Positions 17,651-28,482 are shown, counted from the first letter of the stretch. The stretch is 64,000 nt of DNA from Candidatus Thalassarchaeaceae archaeon (GCA_943841885.1 CALSZZ010000002.1:92262-156261), one strand, 5' to 3'. Notes: generated by a model from the sequence alone, not told the origin. Translations and numbers: made by a program.

Positions 17651-19393
17651 ATGAGTGAAGAAAAAGGAGTAATTTATCGCATCTCGGGGCCAGTAGTAAC
17701 AGCAACAGGAATTTCCCCAAGGATGTATGAAGTCGTGCGGGTTGGAGATGAAGGTTTGATGGGGGAAGTAATTGAATTACATGGCGATCAGTCTGTGATT
17801 CAGGTTTACGAAGAAACATCAGGAGTTAGGCCAGGTGAACCTGTAATAAGGACTGGACAAACTTTATCCGTTCAATTAGGACCAGGTCTTTTGACAAAAA
17901 TATATGATGGCATACAAAGGCCTCTACCAGAACTTGAGAAGACAATGGGAGTTTTCATTACTAGGGGCGTAGATGCTGACGGACTCGATTTAGAAAAGAA
18001 TTGGAATTTCAATCCAACTGTTAAAGTTGGAGATAATGTTTCTTCAGGGGATGTAATAGGAACAGTACAAGAAACAACTACTATTGAACATAGAGTAATG
18101 ATCCCTCCTGGTATTTCAGGGGCTGTAAAAGAAATAAAATCTGGTGATTTTAATGTCACTCAAACAATATGCGTATTAGATGGCGGAGATGAAATAAAAA
18201 TGATGCAGAAATGGCCAGTTAGGACTCCAAGGCCTTTCACAAAGAAGCATGCTCCTGAAGTACCTCTACAAACAGGACAAAGAATTCTAGATTTCCTTTT
18301 TCCTTTAGCAAAAGGAGGTACTGCAGGTATCCCAGGTCCATTCGGCTCAGGAAAAACAGTTACTCAACAACAATTAGCCAAGTGGTCTGATGCAGATATC
18401 GTCGTTTACATTGGTTGTGGGGAGAGAGGCAACGAGATGACAGAAGTTCTTGACGAATTCCCTCACCTAATAGACCCAAAAACTGGTGAAGCGTTGATGA
18501 ATAGAACCACTATGATTGCAAACACATCTAACATGCCGGTTGCAGCCAGAGAAGCTTCAGTTTATACTGGAATTACTATTGCTGAATATTTCCGAGATAT
18601 GGGTTATGATGTTGCCCTCATGGCTGACTCAACTAGTCGTTGGGCAGAAGCAATGAGAGAAATTTCATCCAGACTTGAAGAGATGCCCGGTGAAGAAGGA
18701 TATCCGGCATACCTTTCTAGTCGTTTAGCAGAATTCTATGAAAGGGCAGGCCGTGTAGAGACACTTTCTGGGGGAGATGGTTCGGTTTCCGTAATAGGGG
18801 CAGTTTCACCTCCCGGAGGCGATATTTCCGAACCTGTAAGCCAAGGTACCTTACGTATCGTCAAAGTTTTTTGGGGCTTGGATGCTGGATTAGCGCGTCA
18901 AAGGCACTTTCCAGCAATTAATTGGCTTAACTCATATTCATTATATCCGCCTTCATTGGATCAATGGTACAGAGATAATATAAAAAGTGATTTTCCAGAA
19001 ATCAGAACCCAAATAAGTTCACTTTTACAAGTGGAAGCAGAATTGCAAGAGATTGTACAACTAGTCGGTTCAGACGCACTTCCGGTAGATCAACAATTGA
19101 CTCTTGAAGTTGCTCGTATGATTAGGGAATTTTTCTTACAGCAAAATGCTTTCCATGATGTAGATACATATAGTGACCTCAAACTTCAATATATTATGGC
19201 TAAAGCTATTTTGTCTTTCCAAGAAGAATCTAAGAAAGCCCTTGCAGGTGGTTCCGCATTAGAAGATGTAGTGAATGTGCCTGCTAGGACTGATTTAATG
19301 AGAGGTAGATTTGAATCAGGCTATGAAGATAGGATACAAGAAATGTTGGATGAAATGACTAAACAAATTGCTGATACTATGGAGAATGATTAA
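17651..19393 (+). CDS. atpA: A-type ATP synthase catalytic subunit A
   Basis: 580 residues. The Walker A loop GPFGSGKT is at about 229-236, the Walker B region [14 protein letters not shown] near 325, and the A-subunit-specific long insertion after the beta-barrel domain at about 110-200 is present. [18 protein letters not shown] near 380 is also typical. Catalytic site for ATP synthesis in the A3B3 head. No intein is present at the P-loop region, a known intein site in this family. Confidence 0.97.
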   Translation: MSEEKGVIYRISGPVVTATGISPRMYEVVRVGDEGLMGEVIELHGDQSVIQVYEETSGVRPGEPVIRTGQTLSVQLGPGLLTKIYDGIQRPLPELEKTMGVFITRGVDADGLDLEKNWNFNPTVKVGDNVSSGDVIGTVQETTTIEHRVMIPPGISGAVKEIKSGDFNVTQTICVLDGGDEIKMMQKWPVRTPRPFTKKHAPEVPLQTGQRILDFLFPLAKGGTAGIPGPFGSGKTVTQQQLAKWSDADIVVYIGCGERGNEMTEVLDEFPHLIDPKTGEALMNRTTMIANTSNMPVAAREASVYTGITIAEYFRDMGYDVALMADSTSRWAEAMREISSRLEEMPGEEGYPAYLSSRLAEFYERAGRVETLSGGDGSVSVIGAVSPPGGDISEPVSQGTLRIVKVFWGLDAGLARQRHFPAINWLNSYSLYPPSLDQWYRDNIKSDFPEIRTQISSLLQVEAELQEIVQLVGSDALPVDQQLTLEVARMIREFFLQQNAFHDVDTYSDLKLQYIMAKAILSFQEESKKALAGGSALEDVVNVPARTDLMRGRFESGYEDRIQEMLDEMTKQIADTMEND

Positions 19394-19405
19394 GGAGTGG
19401 TATAA

Positions 19406-20791
19406 ATGACTGGAAAAGAATATAGAACAATAACTGATGTAAAAGGACCTTTGGTGTTCTTAAATAAGACTGAACCTGTTGCCTTTGGAGAAATCGTTGA
19501 ATTAAGACTTTCAGATGGTACAATGAAGAATGGACAAGTTCTCGATACTTCTGATGATCAAGTAATTGTACAAGTCTTTGAAGGAACTGCTTCAATAGAT
19601 AAACAAACAGGAATTAAATTCCTTGGTGATGTTTTCAAATTACCTGTCAGTAAAGATATGATAGGTCGTATTTTAGATGGTGCTGGAAGGCCTAGGGACG
19701 GAGGCCCTCCCATTGTTGCTGATGAAATGGCAGACATTATAGGGGCTGCTATAAATCCATATTCTCGACAAAGCCCATCTTCTTTTATTCAGACAGGTAT
19801 TTCGGCAATCGATGCCTGTACTTCATTGGTCAGAGGTCAAAAATTACCTATCTTCAGTGCATCTGGACTTCCTCATAATGATATTGCATTACAAATCGCT
19901 AGACAAGCAAAACTAGTAGATAGCGATGATGATTTCGTAGTTGTTTTCTGCGCAATGGGAATAACGGCAGAGGAGTATAACTTCTTTGTCCATGATTTAG
20001 AGAGAACAGGGGCACTTGAAAATGCCTGTTTGTTCGTTAACTTGGCAGATGATCCAGCCGTTGAGAGACTAATTACTCCAAGATTGGCATTAACGGCTGC
20101 AGAATATCTTGCCTTTGAACACGATTATCATGTGTTAGTTATTTATACTGATATGACGAATTATTGTGAATCATTACGTCAAATAGGTGCCGCCCGTGAA
20201 GAAGTTCCTGGTAGAAGAGGATACCCAGGATACATGTATACCGATCTAGCAATGCTTTACGAGCGTGCAGGATTGGTAAAGGGAAAGAAAGGCTCGATTA
20301 CCCAATTCCCAATATTAACTATGCCGGGAGATGACATAACACATCCTATACCTGATCTATCAGGATATATCACTGAAGGGCAAATTGTTATTTCTCGTGA
20401 ATTACACCAAAAAGGAATATATCCTCCAATAAATGTTCTCCCTTCGTTATCTAGATTAATGAATGCGGGTATAGGTGATGGGAAGACACGGGAAGATCAC
20501 AAATCTGTTTCTGATCAATTATATGCTGCCTATGCACAAGGGAGGGAATTGAGAGGATTAGTCGCTATTGTGGGCGAGGATGCTCTTAACGAAAGAGATT
20601 TACAATTACTCAAATTTGCAGATATTTTTGAAAATCAATTCCTTCGTCAAAGTAGAGACGAAGATAGGGACATAGGAGAAGGTACACTAGATTATGCATG
20701 GGAACTACTTTCTAATATAGATACAAAATATCTTGTTCGCCTAGATCAAAAATGGATTGATAAATACCACCCTAATGATAAGAAAAATTAA
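19406..20791 (+). CDS. atpB: A-type ATP synthase subunit B
   Basis: 461 residues. The nucleotide-binding subunit without a true P-loop: [18 protein letters not shown] stands where Walker A would be. [38 protein letters not shown] is the family signature in the middle, present near residues 248-285. Shine-Dalgarno AAGGAGTGG precedes the ATG by a few bases. Confidence 0.96.
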   Translation: MTGKEYRTITDVKGPLVFLNKTEPVAFGEIVELRLSDGTMKNGQVLDTSDDQVIVQVFEGTASIDKQTGIKFLGDVFKLPVSKDMIGRILDGAGRPRDGGPPIVADEMADIIGAAINPYSRQSPSSFIQTGISAIDACTSLVRGQKLPIFSASGLPHNDIALQIARQAKLVDSDDDFVVVFCAMGITAEEYNFFVHDLERTGALENACLFVNLADDPAVERLITPRLALTAAEYLAFEHDYHVLVIYTDMTNYCESLRQIGAAREEVPGRRGYPGYMYTDLAMLYERAGLVKGKKGSITQFPILTMPGDDITHPIPDLSGYITEGQIVISRELHQKGIYPPINVLPSLSRLMNAGIGDGKTREDHKSVSDQLYAAYAQGRELRGLVAIVGEDALNERDLQLLKFADIFENQFLRQSRDEDRDIGEGTLDYAWELLSNIDTKYLVRLDQKWIDKYHPNDKKN

Positions 20792-20824
20792 TCAATTTTA
20801 AAAAAATTATTGGAGATGAAAGAT

Positions 20825-21442
20825 ATGGCATTGGATATAAAGCCCACAAGATCCGAACTAATTAATCTAAAGCGTAGAATTAAACAAACATCTAGTGGAT
20901 ATAATTTACTAAAAATGAAAAGAGATGGTTTATTTTTTGAATTCAGAACATTATTGGCCGAGATGATTGCCGCAAAGGAAGAACTTGTAGGGACTTATCG
21001 TGATGCCCTAAAATCAATCGCTCTAGCTTCTTCAATTGAAGGAGGGCTTTCAGTTAAAAGTGCTGCAATCGCTGCAAATTCTGGTCCTGAAGTAATGGTC
21101 TCAAGGAGAAATATAATGGGAGTTGTAGTTCCAAAAGTAGAAGGTACAAATCTAACTACTACTGTTGAAACTAGGCCTACGGGAATTATCGGTGGCTCTC
21201 CGTATATAGATGAAGCAGCAGATTCCTATTCTATATTAATTTCTAAAATCGTTAAAGCGGCAGAAATGGAGGCTACTTTGAAAAGATTATTAGAAGAGAT
21301 AGAGGCAACCAAAAGAAGAGTAAATGCTTTGGAATTTGTGGTAATACCTGAGATGAAAGAAGCTCAAACCTTTATTCAATTACGTTTGGAAGAAATGGAA
21401 AGAGAAGAAACTTTCAGATTAAAACGTTTCAAGAATAAATAA
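20825..21442 (+). CDS. atpD: A-type ATP synthase subunit D
   Basis: 205 residues from ATG 20825, chosen over an in-frame TTG at 20810 because GGAGATGA just upstream gives good spacing and the protein then starts MALDIKPTRSELINLKRRI as in the family. Two long helices at the ends form the central rotor coiled coil. Last gene of the operon; a 75-base gap follows. Confidence 0.9.
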   Translation: MALDIKPTRSELINLKRRIKQTSSGYNLLKMKRDGLFFEFRTLLAEMIAAKEELVGTYRDALKSIALASSIEGGLSVKSAAIAANSGPEVMVSRRNIMGVVVPKVEGTNLTTTVETRPTGIIGGSPYIDEAADSYSILISKIVKAAEMEATLKRLLEEIEATKRRVNALEFVVIPEMKEAQTFIQLRLEEMEREETFRLKRFKNK

Positions 21443-21517
21443 TCGAATAATATAGTTGTTCTTGGCGAGGTATCTTATTAGTCAACAACGACGGAGAGTT
21501 AGGGGAGAAGATTTCTA

Positions 21518-23932
21518 ATGGAAGATGTTAATCCAATATCCATTGATACAGAAACTTGGGGCAATCAAGAATTAACACAAGTCATAGCATCAAGATATTT
21601 TATTTTAGGCCAAGAAACTAATCAACAATCTTCTTGGGAAATTAGTTATTTGAGTGAAATTGACGCTGCAAATTCCCTATCTCTTTTAAACAATCACCTA
21701 GAATCACTAGGCCTTATCGGCGTATTAAGTAATGATATCTTACCAGTGCTGAGTATAATTCCATTACCTTCCTCTTCTAGTGTTTCTAGTCGTTGGCAAC
21801 AAATCTTAATCTGGTCTTTAATGTCAATATTCTTAACTATTGTTGGCGCTGAATGGTTTGGTAGGTATGATCAAAATAAGGGAATACTCAATTCTGATAA
21901 TATACAAGAATCACTATTTTATTTCACCATCCCCATAATATTCACACTGTTATTATGTAGCCATTTAAGATACTGGATTGCAAAACATAATTCAGTAGAT
22001 AGTGGACACATAATTCCAATAATATTTCCAATATTGTATCCTATGTGGCCATTCGGTTTAACAGGAATTTTATCTCAAAAAAGGATGGATAACATCCCTT
22101 TCCCGGATCGCAAAAAATTAGCTATTATCGAATCAATACTTCCTTTGTCTATATTCTTTATAGGGTCATTATTGACCATAATTGGACTTAAAATAACTTC
22201 AAACGAACCTCCAGATTTAGAAACCTCGCCGATAGTATTTGAGGTAAATCAAATAACTCAGATAATATATTCATCACTATTTGACGACATAGAATTAAAA
22301 TTACAATGGCTACATCCAATCGGAATAGCCGGATTAGGGCTATCGATGATTGCCTGGATTCTTTTATTACCAATTCCTGGATTTCCAGGCGATAGATTAC
22401 TTTATTCTCTTTTTGGACCTTCTGAAATGTCTAAGGGAGAATTACAAACATCATTATTTATTTCCTCTCTTACAATTATGATTATTATTTTTGCCTTCGT
22501 CAATTATCTTCCTTGGCTATTCCTAGTTGCATTTGCAACTTGGCAACGCTTCAGCCCAGAAAATAATATAATCCCGTTTGTAGTTAATCAGAATATTGAT
22601 TTAAGTAATGATTCAAAATCAAAAATCACCATTATACTAGTATCTATACTGATTCTTGGGTTTCCTGGTTTTAGTCCTATTTCAGATTTGGAAGACTACG
22701 ATTCAGGATTATCAACTAGCGATTGGCCGGAGGATGCTGAAATACCTCAATTTGGTGAGGCTAGTTTAGATTTTTTACTTCAACCTAATGGAATCATGCC
22801 AGTTTCAGGGTTTTTACAGTTTAGTATTGAAGGAAGCCAATCGGAGTATTGGGAAATCAACTCTAGTTGTGGAAAAAATAAGTTTTGTTATTTCAGTAAT
22901 GTGACTCAAAATAGTAATCAATTAATCAATATCGTCGTAAAGGCTCCTAATTTTATTTTTGAAGAAAAAATGTATTTGAGAATAGTTATTGATGTCAATG
23001 AAAACGAAAAGGAACACTTAATATTACTATATAATAATCAATATTCTGGCCCAAAAAATGTATTTTGGATAATTTCTAATAATAGTAATAATCCCATAAT
23101 TTGTACAAAAATAAATATTATCTCAGGAGATAGAGGTAACTTATCTTTAACAAATCCATTTTGGAATTTTGAAAATTCCTCATTTATGAAAGAAGGAATC
23201 AATGATTTATGTTTAATAGGTCATGAGGGAGCGTTATTTTCTTCAAATTCTACAGATGAGCAATTTCGGCAGTATGGGCCATCTATTCAATTCAATAGAG
23301 AAAATAATACTACATTAGAGTGGTGGATGCCTATTGAGAATACTGAACCTAATATTCTTATTTCAGGTACTGAATGGACTATACCTCCATGGATAAATTT
23401 GGAAAATACTCAGTATTCAATTGTTTATGGTTCCGATAATCCTGTGTTCTGTAAGTCAAGTGATATAGTTACGGAAGTGAACGCAAATTGGACTTTACCA
23501 TTGGAAGAATATACTCCAATAAAATTCTCAAAAGGACCAATAATTAATGGTACAATAATTGTACCTTCTACTGGTTGGTTAATGATATGTAATGAAAGCA
23601 CTCCAGTCTCTAAGTATATCATTAAAGAAGGACTAGATGTTATCATTAATCAGGGCTCTATTAATAATAAAATAATTACTAATTCGTTTTCAATAATTAA
23701 TAGAGAGAATTTCTCAATACCTATTTCCGTAGAGTGGTATGGGGATTCAGTAAATTATGGTGCTTGGGGTGTTCAAAATATACCAGGATTTGTAGGACCC
23801 AATGAAGAGGTTGAAATAATCATGGAAGAAAAAGTTGACTCTTCATTATATTATTCATCTTGGATCTCAATTGATCAAGATACTCTAACAATACATATTT
23901 CAGTCAGATGCCCATCATATGGGTGTTCATGA
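21518..23932 (+). CDS. Site-2-protease-like membrane protein lacking the catalytic HExxH
   Basis: 804 residues. The first 390 contain about seven hydrophobic helices laid out like archaeal M50 site-2 proteases. A helix ending LLCSHLRYWIAKH (about 143-156) sits where HExxH is expected. IIFPILYPMWPFGLTG matches the post-HExxH loop, and LHPIGIAGLGLSMIAWILLLPIPGFPGD near 265-292 matches the NxxPxxxLDG helix. The two His and the Glu of HExxH are not in order, so peptidase activity is unlikely. The last 400 residues are an extracytoplasmic beta-rich, Asn/Ser-rich region with possible N-glycosylation sites. Shine-Dalgarno GGGGAGAAG; stop overlaps the next start. Confidence 0.6.
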   Translation: MEDVNPISIDTETWGNQELTQVIASRYFILGQETNQQSSWEISYLSEIDAANSLSLLNNHLESLGLIGVLSNDILPVLSIIPLPSSSSVSSRWQQILIWSLMSIFLTIVGAEWFGRYDQNKGILNSDNIQESLFYFTIPIIFTLLLCSHLRYWIAKHNSVDSGHIIPIIFPILYPMWPFGLTGILSQKRMDNIPFPDRKKLAIIESILPLSIFFIGSLLTIIGLKITSNEPPDLETSPIVFEVNQITQIIYSSLFDDIELKLQWLHPIGIAGLGLSMIAWILLLPIPGFPGDRLLYSLFGPSEMSKGELQTSLFISSLTIMIIIFAFVNYLPWLFLVAFATWQRFSPENNIIPFVVNQNIDLSNDSKSKITIILVSILILGFPGFSPISDLEDYDSGLSTSDWPEDAEIPQFGEASLDFLLQPNGIMPVSGFLQFSIEGSQSEYWEINSSCGKNKFCYFSNVTQNSNQLINIVVKAPNFIFEEKMYLRIVIDVNENEKEHLILLYNNQYSGPKNVFWIISNNSNNPIICTKINIISGDRGNLSLTNPFWNFENSSFMKEGINDLCLIGHEGALFSSNSTDEQFRQYGPSIQFNRENNTTLEWWMPIENTEPNILISGTEWTIPPWINLENTQYSIVYGSDNPVFCKSSDIVTEVNANWTLPLEEYTPIKFSKGPIINGTIIVPSTGWLMICNESTPVSKYIIKEGLDVIINQGSINNKIITNSFSIINRENFSIPISVEWYGDSVNYGAWGVQNIPGFVGPNEEVEIIMEEKVDSSLYYSSWISIDQDTLTIHISVRCPSYGCS

Positions 23933-24882
23933 TGAGAATTGCAATATTAGGAATTGGTTCCATTGGAGGAGTTTTTCTCTCTTCTCTCGCCGATTCAAAT
24001 GCTGATTTAATTGCTGTTTCTAGGGGTTTAAGGGCATCTCAAATCTCTGAAACAGGAATTATCTTACATACTCCAGAAGGTACCATTGAACATTTTCCAT
24101 CTGAATTGTTTACAGTATTTGATAGCGATTCCGGTCCCCTTCCATCTTCATTAACTAAGTCTTGTGATTTTGTCTTAATTTGTGGAAAGAGCTATTCTAC
24201 ACCTTATTTGGCACCATTGGCCTTTCAATTACTTGCATCAGATGGAATGGCTATCAGTATGCAAAATGGCCTTGGCCACGCCGAATATCTTTCAAGTATG
24301 ATTGGGAAAAATAAGGTATTAGGTTGTACTGTAACTCATGGCGCATGGAAAGACGCCGACTCATTTCATTGGGAAGGAAGGGGCGAAATAACTCTCGGTT
24401 CATTAGATGGAGCAAAACCATCTCAAAAGGTGAATGAATTTATTTCTTTGCTGGAAGAATCCAAACTCTTTCCAAGATGGAGTGAACAAATTACAAAAGA
24501 AATTTGGATTAAATTACTCATTAACATAGCAATTAACCCAATTTGTGCCATTACGGGTTTGCGTAATGGAGAAATACTAATGCAAGAAGACATTTGGTAC
24601 CAATCTGAATCTTGTATGAAAGAAGCATCAGTCATTGCCAAAGCCTCAGGAATCAATTTAGATGATATAGATTTGAATAAAAAACTTCGCTCAATAGTTA
24701 TTTCAACCGGAAAAAATCGTTGTTCAATGTTACAAGATATTATGTCCGGAAAAAGAACAGAAATCGACTCTCTATGCGGGGTGATAATATCGAAAGGGGA
24801 ATCTATTGGAATACCGACTCCTCTTAATTCAATGCTATTTTCTATGATAAAAGGAATAGAAAAATCATCTAATATTCATTAA
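23929..24882 (+). CDS. PanE/ApbA-type ketopantoate reductase family protein
   Basis: 317-318 residues. The ATG at 23929 overlaps the previous stop, with a second ATG directly after. The N-terminal NADPH-binding GIGSIGGVFLSSL is at about 7-19. MQNGLGH near 112 and the C-terminal helical domain with KLLINIAINPICAITG near 203 contain the Lys and Asn typical of 2-dehydropantoate 2-reductase. Expected role: pantoate formation on the way to coenzyme A, fitting the CoA gene at 45427-46464. Family members also act on other 2-keto acids. Confidence 0.8.
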   Translation: MMRIAILGIGSIGGVFLSSLADSNADLIAVSRGLRASQISETGIILHTPEGTIEHFPSELFTVFDSDSGPLPSSLTKSCDFVLICGKSYSTPYLAPLAFQLLASDGMAISMQNGLGHAEYLSSMIGKNKVLGCTVTHGAWKDADSFHWEGRGEITLGSLDGAKPSQKVNEFISLLEESKLFPRWSEQITKEIWIKLLINIAINPICAITGLRNGEILMQEDIWYQSESCMKEASVIAKASGINLDDIDLNKKLRSIVISTGKNRCSMLQDIMSGKRTEIDSLCGVIISKGESIGIPTPLNSMLFSMIKGIEKSSNIH

Positions 24883-24892
24883 TTTAATTTAA

Positions 24893-25786
24893 TTATTTCT
24901 GACACTTCGGGCAGAAAAATGTTGATCTATTTGATTGTATTATTCTCTTTATGATACCATTGCAAGATTTCTTTTTACAGTTCTGTCCTTCTCTGCCATA
25001 AACTACAAATGAGTTTGGAAAATACCCTAAAGCATCATCTCCATCTACTCCTCTAAAGTCTTGAAGTGTTGATCCTCCAGCATCTATCGCTTCTATCATA
25101 ACGGAATGAATTTCAAATACTATTTTCTCTATCCTTTTACTTATTCCATTTTTCAATACCAATGTCTCGGCCTTTCTTTTTGGCGATATCCCAGCCCTAT
25201 TAAGTATCTCACAAACATAGATATTGCCTAAGCCAGCGACGATTTTTTGATCAAGTAATGCGTTTTTTATTGGTATTCTTCTTTTTCTTAAATTATTTGA
25301 AAGTATTTCAGGCGTTAACGAGCCAGGCATTGGTTCCGGGCCAATATCCTTTAGTAATTTATGAGTTTCTTGCTTTTCAGTTTCAAATATATCCATTATT
25401 CCAAATCTTCTATGATCTGAATATACTCCTTTACCTCCATCATCAAGATATATCACTACCCAATCATGAGGTCCTGAACCACTGCCAATCTCGGCACCGT
25501 GAATGAATCTACCCGGAACTCCTTTTTTACCATCTCCAAGAAGCGTCCATCTTCCAGTCATCCCTAAATGACATAGCCATGTTTTACCTCCTATTAATCT
25601 GATTAACAAGTACTTAGCTCTCCTCTCAATTTTTATTATTTTTTTCCCACTTAATATTCTCTCAAAATCATCAGGAAATGGAAAACGTAAATTTCCTCTT
25701 CTTAATTCAACATCTACTATGACTCTATTTTTCAAATGACTTTCAAGTCCTCTTCGCACAGTTTCGACTTCTGGTAACTCTGGCAT
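24893..25786 (-). CDS. mutM: Formamidopyrimidine-DNA glycosylase (MutM/Fpg)
   Basis: 297 residues from ATG 25786, so that the protein begins MPELPEVETVRRGL with the catalytic Pro2 and Glu3. RRAKYLLIRL near 55 contains the conserved Lys, HHRRFG-type SDHRRFGIMDIF is near 125, the helix-two-turn-helix KIVAGLGNIYVCEIL near 185, and the C-terminal zinc finger is Cx4C...CxxC at the end. Removes oxidised purines from DNA. This is a mainly bacterial family, so horizontal origin is likely. A further upstream methionine seven residues earlier would block the N-terminal active site. Confidence 0.93.
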   Translation of the reverse strand: MPELPEVETVRRGLESHLKNRVIVDVELRRGNLRFPFPDDFERILSGKKIIKIERRAKYLLIRLIGGKTWLCHLGMTGRWTLLGDGKKGVPGRFIHGAEIGSGSGPHDWVVIYLDDGGKGVYSDHRRFGIMDIFETEKQETHKLLKDIGPEPMPGSLTPEILSNNLRKRRIPIKNALLDQKIVAGLGNIYVCEILNRAGISPKRKAETLVLKNGISKRIEKIVFEIHSVMIEAIDAGGSTLQDFRGVDGDDALGYFPNSFVVYGREGQNCKKKSCNGIIKRIIQSNRSTFFCPKCQK

Positions 25787-25831
25787 ATTTACCCGTAAAG
25801 GTGCCACCCAATGATGATAACTGTTTAATAA

Positions 25832-26533
25832 CTATTTTAATTTACAGTAAAATAGCATATGTTGCTCTTCTAATCCTTTTAAATCAATCATTTCAATAAT
25901 ATTTAGATTAGAATTATTTATTATTTCCATTGCCTTATCGAATTTATTTTCAGTATCACCATCCGACATCCTTTCACTCGCAGCCTTAAGACTAAGCAAG
26001 GCTACTCCATTATTTTTAAGAAATACTTCAACTACCTTCACAAACGTTTTTGCTTGATCGGAAATACTTAGGTCTTGATGCAACCAATCTACTTTTTTAT
26101 TAACAAAGGGAGAAATCTCTGATATGTTTCTTGCATCTGCGAGGACTGGAATTATTCCTGGCCTTATTTCCGATAAAGCAACCAATTCCCTCATCATTCT
26201 AGTTGATACATCGATTGCTATTATCTGTCCTTTATGATGATTTCTAGAGCCGCACACGCAGTCATGGATATGGCTAACAGTCCCACCAATTGAAGCCCCA
26301 AGGTAAAGACAGTTTTGCCCTGGGAGAGGTATTAAATCCACAGGATTCAATTTTGTTCTAATTATTGATGCCGCGATTTTAGATTTCGTTGCGTCCCAAA
26401 GACGCCATTCGTTTCGTCCATCTCTTTTTCTACGTTCTTTCCTCACTGAGACGCCCTTTACTGCATTTCGTGTCCAAATATTCCTACCTTCTTTCCTTAC
26501 TCCCCAGCCCAAGGACTTCACTTTCCTTTTCAT
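25832..26533 (-). CDS. flpA: Fibrillarin-like rRNA/tRNA 2'-O-methyltransferase
   Basis: 233 residues from ATG 26533, which lies four bases after the Nop5 stop. A longer frame to 26644 would overlap Nop5. NEWRLWDATKSKIAASI is the fibrillarin N-terminal signature, followed by the SAM-binding CLYLGASIGGTVSHI, IIAIDVSTRMMREL and a KKVDWLHQDLS motif. With Nop5, L7Ae and box C/D guide RNAs it methylates ribose 2'-OH groups. The basic first 35 residues extend beyond the usual core. Confidence 0.9.
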   Translation of the reverse strand: MKRKVKSLGWGVRKEGRNIWTRNAVKGVSVRKERRKRDGRNEWRLWDATKSKIAASIIRTKLNPVDLIPLPGQNCLYLGASIGGTVSHIHDCVCGSRNHHKGQIIAIDVSTRMMRELVALSEIRPGIIPVLADARNISEISPFVNKKVDWLHQDLSISDQAKTFVKVVEVFLKNNGVALLSLKAASERMSDGDTENKFDKAMEIINNSNLNIIEMIDLKGLEEQHMLFYCKLK

Positions 26534-26537
26534 GTTT

Positions 26538-27542
26538 TCATTTCCTTTTGGGCGGTTTTGGAAATTTATTTTTAATATTTTTAATATCCTCATTGATCTT
26601 AGAGATTTCTGTTTCATTCCATTTTTCTCCGCCAAAGTGATCAATTCTAACTGCTATACTAGCCTTGCCGGCAATAAATCTGGCTATCTTACCTCTTACC
26701 CATTTTGGTGATTTTCCAACTTGAGGTAATGAGAATAGAACAGATCCATGCTTGGGCGGTGATGCGCCCTTTCTATGAGCAGCCATTGCAGCATGTGCCC
26801 CGAGTACCTGTAATGATCCTGATGGCATTCTTGCTAATCGCCCTCTACTACCTGCTAATACTAGTAGTTTAGATGCACCCAAAGGACCAATCAGAGCAGA
26901 AAGGGAAGGCATATACTCTAATGCCATAATTCTAATTGTATCTTCCTGTTCTTTCAGCCTTTTTGTCAATGAAGATACGGACTCACAATGGCTTTTAAGA
27001 GCACTCCACTCAATTTCAGAAGGCTCAAATAACGGCTTACTAGTTCCTAATAGATTCGCTGCGGAAGTTATGGATTCCGATCCAACAATTGCTTCAATAA
27101 TTTCCTTTCTTCTTATGTCTAAGTTTATTTCCGTTAAAAAAAGTCCTACCCATTCAATACATCTTGACTCACTTGTTGTCCAATTAGATCTTATCTCATT
27201 TGCAGATGAGACTAACATATCTAATCTCTTATCCATATCTTCAGAAGATTCAGCAACTTTTAATCTTGCAATTACTATTACTGCTTCATCAAAGAGTGTT
27301 TGTTCATCATTATTATATTTAGGCCAATCATTATTTTCTAAATGACCTTCTGAATTAACCTCAACATCTTCAAATCTATCATACAAAATCCTTGCTTCAG
27401 GGCTCATCCTACCTTTTTGTAATGCAATTAATCTTCTTACTAAACTCTGAACGGTTACATTGGAAGTCCAATATATTTCATCAATAACTAAGTCATCATC
27501 ATCAATAAGTCGTGCCAATCTCCAATCGTAGTTGATTCGCAT
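26538..27542 (-). CDS. nop5: Nop5/Nop56 box C/D RNP scaffold protein
   Basis: 334 residues from ATG 27542, preceded by a strong GGAGGAG; the longer frame to 27632 would run into the crcB start. The C-terminal Nop domain is clear: EYMPSLSALIGPLGASKLLVLAGSRGRLARMPSGSLQVLGA near residues 210-250, with GSVLFSLPQVGKSP and RGKIARFIAGKASIAVRID after it. A coiled coil precedes it and a Lys/Pro tail follows. Binds guide RNA with L7Ae and recruits FlpA, encoded directly downstream. Confidence 0.92.
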   Translation of the reverse strand: MRINYDWRLARLIDDDDLVIDEIYWTSNVTVQSLVRRLIALQKGRMSPEARILYDRFEDVEVNSEGHLENNDWPKYNNDEQTLFDEAVIVIARLKVAESSEDMDKRLDMLVSSANEIRSNWTTSESRCIEWVGLFLTEINLDIRRKEIIEAIVGSESITSAANLLGTSKPLFEPSEIEWSALKSHCESVSSLTKRLKEQEDTIRIMALEYMPSLSALIGPLGASKLLVLAGSRGRLARMPSGSLQVLGAHAAMAAHRKGASPPKHGSVLFSLPQVGKSPKWVRGKIARFIAGKASIAVRIDHFGGEKWNETEISKINEDIKNIKNKFPKPPKRK

Positions 27543-27630
27543 ACTCCTCCGAGGAGTTATACTGCTTGAACGGTACGGAAGCCTGCATATGTATGGAAGT
27601 AATGAATAACGAATCCTTATTAGGTCAACC

Positions 27631-28005
27631 ATGGATATCAGGCTAATTGTTATTGTAGCAATTGGAGGTGCATTAGGGGCAATATTAAGATATATTACGC
27701 CCTCATTTCTTCCAAATCAATATGGAATCTCTGATACAATGCTTATCAATCTATTAGGTTCTTTATTCATAGGGATATTATTTGGTGCAATCTCTAATGG
27801 TCTAGAAATTAGTGAGGAAACAATAATTTTGATTGGAACTGGTTTTTTGGGGGCATTTACAACCATGTCCACATTTGCCATCGAAACAGTAGAGTTAATT
27901 CAAGAAAATATATTCGGTGCCATATTGTATGTTTTTTTTACTATTTTCGGAAGTATTTTTCTTGCCTGGGTTGGATATTTTATGGCAACTAGTTTTATTC
28001 CCTAA
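27631..28005 (+). CDS. crcB: Fluoride channel CrcB/FluC
   Basis: 124 residues with four membrane helices. Family motifs are GGALGAILRY near residue 11, MLINLLGSLFIGILFG with the conserved Asn near 39, and GFLGAFTTMSTFAIET with the Phe box near 72. Dimeric exporter of fluoride. Divergent from nop5 with 88 bases between them. No fluoride riboswitch consensus was recognised upstream. Confidence 0.93.
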   Translation: MDIRLIVIVAIGGALGAILRYITPSFLPNQYGISDTMLINLLGSLFIGILFGAISNGLEISEETIILIGTGFLGAFTTMSTFAIETVELIQENIFGAILYVFFTIFGSIFLAWVGYFMATSFIP

Positions 28006-28095
28006 CTATCAAAATAACACTTTTAATAGAATCATTGAATAATAATCCCATAGACCGCGATATGGTTCTGGTATTCTAAAGGAGTTGAGATTCAG

Positions 28096-28482
28096 ATGTT
28101 TTGTCCAATATGCGGTTCACTTTCATTTCCCGATTCAAAAAATAATATCAAGTGTCCAGATTATAAATGTGGATATGAAGGGCCGTTAGCAGGGCCGGAT
28201 GGAAAAGGAGGAAAATTCATTGATCCTATGTCCGGAGAAGAAATAGATCTTACAAATGCAACTGCAAAGAGTGCAACCAAATCTCTGAAACATTTGACCG
28301 AAGTAGTCGAGGAAGAAGTGGCCCGTGGGACCTTGAGAGTTGGCGATTATATTTGCCCCAATCCAAAATGTCAAAAAAATAGAGTTTATGTATGGATGCA
28401 ACAAACTAGGTCCTCCGATGAACCAGAAACCAAAATGTGTACATGTGAAAGCTGCGGTAAAAGATGGCGCGAATATCAATGA
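28096..28482 (+). CDS. tfs: Transcription factor S (TFIIS-like cleavage factor)
   Basis: 128 residues. The N-terminal zinc ribbon is CPICGS...CxxYKCGYEG and the C-terminal zinc ribbon is CPNPKC...CTCESCGKRW. The latter carries the acidic hairpin RSSDEPET, the residues that enter RNA polymerase and stimulate transcript cleavage. AAAGGAG stands before the ATG. PCNA follows on the same strand after 65 bases. Confidence 0.92.
   Translation: MFCPICGSLSFPDSKNNIKCPDYKCGYEGPLAGPDGKGGKFIDPMSGEEIDLTNATAKSATKSLKHLTEVVEEEVARGTLRVGDYICPNPKCQKNRVYVWMQQTRSSDEPETKMCTCESCGKRWREYQ

Noticed and set aside
26538-26644. Longer fibrillarin start overlapping Nop5
   Set aside because: The ATG at 26533 follows the Nop5 stop directly and gives the usual protein length.
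27543-27630. Fluoride riboswitch upstream of crcB
   Set aside because: The conserved pseudoknot sequences are not present in the 88-base spacer.
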